64,000 bases of DNA from Scopulibacillus daqui. GTDB lineage: Bacteria; Bacillota; Bacilli; Bacillales; Sporolactobacillaceae. Made by a program: the position numbers and the translations under genes. How positions within the stretch are numbered: the first letter of the stretch is position 1; the number at the start of each line of letters is the position of its first letter. The notes under the pieces are model-generated. The model made no database searches. It was not told the origin of the DNA and saw only the letters and a list, made by a program, of their open reading frames with translations. Shown here in pieces: positions 59,810-64,000 of this stretch. The stretch lies in NCBI RefSeq assembly GCF_016908855.1, contig NZ_JAFBER010000010.1, positions 1 through 64,000 on the forward strand, in the 5' to 3' direction.

Positions 59810-60832
59810 TTAAGTTAACCTTTTAGCCCCTAGATAGCGAGGTTTCCAATATGGATTATTCATGTCGGAAATTTCTACCCCGCGACTTGAACCAGCGTTA
59901 ATAAATTTCCCGTTCCCTAAATAAATCCCCATATGAGAAGGGCCTATTTTATAAGTTTGGAAATAAACAAAGTCACCCGGCTGCGGAGAACTTATGCTTT
60001 CCATTCGATCCCAATAGCCGGCTACTGACAAGCGCGGATATGAGATTTGCTTGTTAATGACATAGTAAATAAATCCGCTGCAATCAAAAGCAGAAGGCGT
60101 CGACCCGCCCCATTGATACGGTGTACCAATAAGAGCTTTGGCATCCGAAATTAACTGATTCACATTTAATGAAGTTGAAGCATGATGAGAATTACCTTGG
60201 CCTTGAGATCCAGTGCCGCCATTGGATTGACTTGGTGAACCGCTCATTTTCAGACGCTGGCCGACATAAATCGTATCGCTTTTTAATCCGTTAAGCGATT
60301 TAATCTTATCGACTGTTGTCCCATGAGACTTAGCAATCCCCCATAAGGTGTCACCCGGTTTGACTGTGTATGTGCTGGAGTTTGCAGAACTTGAACCGCT
60401 GCTTGAACCGGAGCTTGAACCGCCGGTTGACTGGCTTGGTTTGCCGCTCACTTTCAGACGCTGGCCGACATAAATTGTGTCGCTTTTTAATCCGTTAAGC
60501 GATTTAATCTTATTGACCGTTGTCCCATGAGACTTAGCAATCCCCCATAAGGTGTCGCCCGGTTTGACTGTGTATGTGCTTGAACCGGAGCTTGCAGATT
60601 GGCTTGCATCCGCCTTTCCATCCGGAACAATCAAAGGGCGCCCGGCATAGATAACATCAGAATTTAAATGGTTAAGTGTTTTTAAATGGCTTACTGTTGT
60701 ATGATATTGTTTGGCCAAGCCCGAAAGCGTGTCGCCATGTTGTATCGTTATTGTCTTTGCGGATGCACTTGCTCCAAAAGTGATGGTTCCTAAGAGTCCC
60801 ATTGTTGCGATTGCTGATGCCGTTTTTTTCAT
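59810..60832 (-). CDS. LysM-NlpC/P60 peptidoglycan endopeptidase
   Basis: 340 residues. Signal peptide 1-25 (ends ASASA), then three LysM domains (about 27-70, 86-130, 154-198) joined by serine/glycine linkers, then an NlpC/P60 domain (230-340). Catalytic cysteine in [11 protein letters not shown], histidine in GPSHMGIYL and a third polar residue in FINAGS. It should cut the D-Glu-diaminopimelate bond in cell-wall stem peptides, as LytE/LytF/CwlS do. LysM 2 and 3 are nearly identical also in DNA. GGAGGG precedes the ATG. Confidence 0.93.
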   Translation of the reverse strand: MKKTASAIATMGLLGTITFGASASAKTITIQHGDTLSGLAKQYHTTVSHLKTLNHLNSDVIYAGRPLIVPDGKADASQSASSGSSTYTVKPGDTLWGIAKSHGTTVNKIKSLNGLKSDTIYVGQRLKVSGKPSQSTGGSSSGSSSGSSSANSSTYTVKPGDTLWGIAKSHGTTVDKIKSLNGLKSDTIYVGQRLKMSGSPSQSNGGTGSQGQGNSHHASTSLNVNQLISDAKALIGTPYQWGGSTPSAFDCSGFIYYVINKQISYPRLSVAGYWDRMESISSPQPGDFVYFQTYKIGPSHMGIYLGNGKFINAGSSRGVEISDMNNPYWKPRYLGAKRLT

Positions 60833-60849
60833 AAATGTTCCCTCCGAAT

Positions 60850-60966
60850 AAATCTAGCATGGTCTAGTTTATAAATCCTTATTTAATCATTAAATAATTT
60901 AATAGATTTTGTCGAAAAATGCTAGATTTATAGAGGGAATAACGACACATGTTAATAAACTTTAAT
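60850..60966 (-). promoter_or_regulatory. Upstream region of the LysM hydrolase
   Basis: A minus-strand promoter TCGACA, 17 bp, TAATGA lies in the middle. AAATCTAGCAT (60850-60860) and ATGCTAGATTT (60919-60929) form an 11-bp inverted repeat around it. TGTTAA-N5-TTTAAT (60950-60966, + strand) is one base off the WalR pattern TGTWAH-N5-TGTWAH. Both would suit cell-wall-stress control. Confidence 0.4.
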
Positions 60967-61019
60967 AGTACTGTGTTTTTTCTACTTTCACAATAAATAG
61001 TGCCGGGGAACTAAAGCCA

Positions 61020-61985
61020 CTAGGCATGTGACAGGCTCCTCAGCATAGGCATGCTTAATACGACAGGTTGTTTCGGAATTTTGATTAAATTAAACTCAGA
61101 AACTAATTCTTTCGCCTTAACGGCTTCCGGCCTATCTATTAAACCGCTGATATAGGCCAAAATGCCAACAACTTTTTCCGGCTGCACACCGGCGGATCGA
61201 ATGTTATGAATCGTAATTGCTGTCCCGTGTCTTTTCGATAGGCGCCTGCCGTCAGGACCGTATAATAACGGGACATGGATAAAACGAGGGACGGGTAATG
61301 ATAAGGCTTGATAAAGCAGGATTTGCCGAGGTGTAGAATCTAGCAAATCAGCGCCGCGAAACACATCTGTCATACGCATACCGGCATCATCTACAACAAC
61401 AGCCAGCTGATAACTCATAAAACCGTCTGCCCGCCGAACAACAAAATCCCCGCCTGAACCAGCGGGATAGAACTGTTCCCCCATTATCCCGTCATTGAAA
61501 TGGACAGGCTTGTCCGGCAAGGCAAATCGATATGACGGTTGTTTTTCTTTTGCTTTGATTTTCCTTTCTTCAGGTGTGAGATGCCTGCAAATTCCAGGAT
61601 AAGCAGGTCCTTCAGATAAAAGACCGTGCGGAGCGTTAGCAAGAGCTTTTAAGTCCTTGCGGCGGCAATAACAGGGGTAAAGCCAGCCCTCTTCATTTAA
61701 CTGATCAAAAGCTCTTTGATACTTGTGTGTTCTTTCACTTTGTTCATAGGGTGCGTAGGGTCCGGATGCCCCCGGACCCTCATCCCAATCTATTCCAAGC
61801 CAAAGCAGATCATTGATCATTTGTTTGGCATATACAGGCTTGCATCTCGCCCGATCAATATCCTCTAACCGCAACACAAATTCTCCCCCGGCTTGACGGA
61901 CTTGAAGCCAAGCCAGCAATGCAGTTCTGGCGTTGCCGATATGACATTCTCCTGAAGGGGTCGGCGCAAACCGTCCGCGAATCAT
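61020..61985 (-). CDS. gluQ: Glutamyl-queuosine tRNA(Asp) synthetase
   Basis: 321 residues. Class I aminoacyl-tRNA synthetase motifs: HIGH-type HIGNARTALLAWL and KMSKS-type RRLSKRHG. The zinc site CYCRRKD with PGICRH is typical of GluQ-RS. It lacks the anticodon-binding domain of GluRS, and so attaches glutamate to the queuosine base of tRNA(Asp). ATG 61985 (MIRGRFAPTPSG) has GGGGG upstream; 25 further in-frame codons upstream lack support. Confidence 0.92.
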   Translation of the reverse strand: MIRGRFAPTPSGECHIGNARTALLAWLQVRQAGGEFVLRLEDIDRARCKPVYAKQMINDLLWLGIDWDEGPGASGPYAPYEQSERTHKYQRAFDQLNEEGWLYPCYCRRKDLKALANAPHGLLSEGPAYPGICRHLTPEERKIKAKEKQPSYRFALPDKPVHFNDGIMGEQFYPAGSGGDFVVRRADGFMSYQLAVVVDDAGMRMTDVFRGADLLDSTPRQILLYQALSLPVPRFIHVPLLYGPDGRRLSKRHGTAITIHNIRSAGVQPEKVVGILAYISGLIDRPEAVKAKELVSEFNLIKIPKQPVVLSMPMLRSLSHA

Positions 61986-62105
61986 AGTGGATTCCCCCAA
62001 ACTTTGCTCGTTCGCTTTTTGCTTTCCATGATCTATTAAATATTTTCTTTTCTTATGCAAAAAAAGTCAAATGTTCCGAACAAAAAGGCTTTTATCGTTA
62101 GTCTG

Positions 62106-63008
62106 TTATTTCCCCTTTTTCGCCGTTGAACTTTGCTTTGTTAAAATCTCAAAAAAAGCTTCAGCTGCTTTCGGACGTTCAATATGCGGAGAAAGCACAT
62201 AAAAGAACATTCTAGTAAATTTCAAATCTTGCAAATGCACAATAGCCAGCTTATCATTTTCAACAGCATCTTTCACTACCCATAACGATAAAATGGATGC
62301 CCCTGCCCCGTTAATCACAGCCTCCTTGACACCGTGATTGCTGCTAATCGTTATCAACTGTTTTGGACGTATGCCGTATGATCTCAAAATATGATCCATA
62401 TATACTCGAGTGCCTGAGCCTTTTTCGCGGGCTATCCAAGTTAAATTTTGAAGCTCCTCAAGACCGGCCTGTTGACGCCATTGATTTTCACAGCGTTTCG
62501 GCACGACAATAACCATCTCATCCTCCATAAAAGGCTGGACAACAAGATCTTTCTCAGTCGCCCGACCTTCAATGAGACCGATATCATATTGCAATAGTCC
62601 GACAGATTTGCTTATATTTTCAGTATTATCTATATTAATTTCTATATCAATATCCGGATAGCTTTTATTAAATTCAGGAAGAACGGCAGGCAACACATAC
62701 TCTCCTATGGTATAGCTGGCACCAATCTTTAAAGTCCCCTTCATTGTTTTATGATAATCATAAATTTCATCTCTGGTTTTAGCATATAATTTCAAAATTT
62801 GCTTTGCCCGTTCATAAAGAATTTTACCAGATGGCGTAATGTTTAAGTGCTTTGGCGAACGATCAAACAATTTGGTTTGAAATTCGCTTTCCAAATTTTT
62901 AATATGCAGACTGACGCTCGGCTGAGACAATAATAATTTTTCTCCAGCTCTTGTAAAATTCTTTTCTTCTGCAACCGTTACAAATGTCTGTAAGGCCTCA
63001 ATATACAC
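62106..63008 (-). CDS. LysR-family regulator (CysL/YeiE-like)
   Basis: 300 residues. N-terminal HTH: LQTFVTVAEEKNFTRAGEKL then LSQPSVSLHIKNLE. A periplasmic-binding-like effector domain follows (90-290). GTG 63008 with GGAGAGG upstream is preferred. It is divergent from a YeiH-type transporter gene, the standard arrangement for CysL/YeiE-type regulators that control YeiH, often in sulfite or sulfur stress. Confidence 0.9.
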   Translation of the reverse strand: MYIEALQTFVTVAEEKNFTRAGEKLLLSQPSVSLHIKNLESEFQTKLFDRSPKHLNITPSGKILYERAKQILKLYAKTRDEIYDYHKTMKGTLKIGASYTIGEYVLPAVLPEFNKSYPDIDIEINIDNTENISKSVGLLQYDIGLIEGRATEKDLVVQPFMEDEMVIVVPKRCENQWRQQAGLEELQNLTWIAREKGSGTRVYMDHILRSYGIRPKQLITISSNHGVKEAVINGAGASILSLWVVKDAVENDKLAIVHLQDLKFTRMFFYVLSPHIERPKAAEAFFEILTKQSSTAKKGK

Positions 63009-63133
63009 GCTGACCTCTCCAATCATTAGAATTATTAATGATTACAATTATTAATTTATATTTCACTTATGATTACACCTCCATTATATTGAAAATAAGA
63101 ACAGCTCACAAATTCATTAACAGGGGTGTTAGA
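63009..63133. promoter_or_regulatory. Divergent LysR-type operator region
   Basis: Two copies of AATTATTAAT (63030-63039 and 63046-63055) and several ATTA/TAAT dyads fit the T-N11-A sites of LysR regulators. No clear SigA promoter for the transporter was assigned. Confidence 0.5.
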
Positions 63134-64000
63134 ATGAGCGAACAACAAGCGTTAAGAGAAGATTTTCAAAATAAACCGTTAAATCAAGCAAAACGCCGCG
63201 GCAGCCAGGAGCCTGGGGGCGGCGGCAACCAAGCATTGCTCTGGATGGCCGGTGTGGGTTTTACTTTTGTTATTGCACTCATTGGCTTTTTTCTGGCGAA
63301 GATTCCCGGCTTCAGCATGGTTGGGCCGATGGCTTGTTCTATTGTTATTGCGGTTATTTACAGGCAAATTTTCGGATATCCTGAATCATTAAGAAACGGC
63401 ATTACGTTTTCATCCAAAAAATTATTAAGATATGCCATCGTATTGTTTGGTTTAAAGTTAAATGTCGATACAATTTTGCATCACGGATTAGGGCTGCTGC
63501 AGAGAGATGTTTTTGCGGTTGTCTTCGCCATTGTTGCAACCGTTTTATTAGCAAAATTGTTTAAGGCAGATATGTCCTTGTCATTTCTTCTTGGCGTCGG
63601 CACCGGCGTATGCGGAGCTTCAGCGATTGCGGCGGTATCGCCTATTGTTAAGGCTAAAGAGGAGGATACAGCAATCGGCGCTGGAATTATCGCCTTAATG
63701 GGTACAATTTTTGCGATTGCCTATACGATTTTAAGACCTTATTTGCCGTTGTCTGCAATAGAATACGGGATTTGGTCCGGTTCCAGCTTGCATGAAATCG
63801 CCCATGTTGCGCTGGCTGGTGCACCGGCTGGCCAAAATGCGCTCGCGATCGCGCTTTTAGCTAAATTAGGGCGTGTTTTCTTGCTTGTTCCATTATGTCT
63901 TGTGCTGGTTTGGTGGATGAATCGTAAAGGGAAAGAAAAAGGCGGAGAGAAAATTGAATTTCCATACTTCCTGATAGGATTTGTTGCGATGAGTCTTTTC
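63134..64000 (+). CDS. yeiH: YeiH/UPF0324-family membrane protein (partial)
   Basis: 289 codons are visible and the frame is open at the window edge. About nine membrane spans: AGVGFTFVIALIGFFLA, KLLRYAIVLFGLKLN, then LSFLLGVGTGVCGASAIAAV, a conserved family loop, and GIWSGSSLHEIAHVALAGAP. UPF0324 members are proposed sulfate or sulfite exporters. A GGGGTG lies before ATG 63134. Presumably activated by the divergent LysR regulator. Confidence 0.9.
   Translation, partial: MSEQQALREDFQNKPLNQAKRRGSQEPGGGGNQALLWMAGVGFTFVIALIGFFLAKIPGFSMVGPMACSIVIAVIYRQIFGYPESLRNGITFSSKKLLRYAIVLFGLKLNVDTILHHGLGLLQRDVFAVVFAIVATVLLAKLFKADMSLSFLLGVGTGVCGASAIAAVSPIVKAKEEDTAIGAGIIALMGTIFAIAYTILRPYLPLSAIEYGIWSGSSLHEIAHVALAGAPAGQNALAIALLAKLGRVFLLVPLCLVLVWWMNRKGKEKGGEKIEFPYFLIGFVAMSLF

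Noticed and set aside
63085-63110. A minus-strand Ter-like match in the LysR-YeiH intergenic region
   Set aside because: TTGAAAATA and GAACA are there, but one base closer together than in the two good sites, so the alignment needs a gap.

Overview
The window reads as Bacillales chromosome, probably a Bacillaceae or Sporolactobacillaceae relative. The evidence is B. subtilis-like synteny (ypsA-gpsB-rnpB-ypsC-ypwA, parE-parC, bioY with yhfT and yhfS), a type B RNase P RNA, GGAGG ribosome binding sites with frequent TTG/GTG starts, SigA promoters with 17-bp spacers, and an RTP-type replication terminator. I cannot name the species. The outstanding feature is that the window holds the core of the replication terminus. 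It has an rtp gene (42436-42798), a Ter-like site just upstream (42292-42320), a second related site 15 kb to the left (27163-27191), and a sequence nearly identical as I recall it to B. subtilis dif (48723-48750). At dif the gene strand flips: long genes are mainly + before it and mainly - after it. About 2-3 kb beyond dif lies a second Xer-type tyrosine recombinase, XerS-like, whose promoter is overlapped by its own 12-6-12 dif-like inverted repeat (51599-51628).

Layout. 1-10 kb: a tandem 128-bp repeat, ypsA, gpsB, rnpB, a THUMP rRNA methyltransferase, an M32 carboxypeptidase, a CoA-binding protein and parEC (topoisomerase IV) with a LexA-like box in its promoter. 10-14 kb: a 29-residue holin-like type I toxin on the minus strand with a candidate antisense RNA, then a BirA-type operator driving bioY, an acyl-CoA ligase and a thiolase-like gene. 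14-17 kb: a fluoride riboswitch with two crcB genes, a MATE exporter and endonuclease IV. 17-27 kb: small metabolic and stress genes mixed with decayed genes (a frameshifted nucleotidyltransferase, an acetyltransferase remnant, a frameshifted DUF1433-like gene and a frameshifted Lrp regulator) and paired chromate transporters. 27-32 kb: an M20 amidohydrolase with a YtcJ-like amidohydrolase, then a PabB-PabC fusion. 33-38 kb: a heterodimeric ABC exporter with its first subunit broken by an internal deletion, and an MFS exporter with a long structured leader. 38.2-40.9 kb: an AT-rich module (XRE-cupin regulator, truncated aminotransferase, lactate permease) flanked by a 51-bp direct repeat. 41-48 kb: an NAD(P)-binding protein, rtp, a FAD oxidoreductase, an MFS exporter behind a three-codon leader ORF, an EcsC-family protein and an ABC-F protein. 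48.7-51.6 kb: dif, a YhgE-type membrane protein and the XerS-like gene. 51.7-57.2 kb: a minus-strand lipid-oxidation cluster (acyl-CoA ligase, acyl-CoA dehydrogenase, SCP2-like protein, R2-like ligand-binding oxidase, zinc alcohol dehydrogenase) facing a metallo-beta-lactamase-fold gene, with two copies of a TetR-type operator between them. 58.8-64 kb: small lipoprotein and membrane peptides, a LysM-NlpC/P60 cell-wall hydrolase, GluQ-RS, a LysR regulator and a divergent YeiH-type transporter that runs off the window.

Several genes are interrupted by a single-base change that one added or removed base in or beside a short homopolymer would repair. They may be recent pseudogenes or assembly errors. 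I saw no tRNA, rRNA 16S/23S/5S, CRISPR array, intact insertion sequence or prophage.
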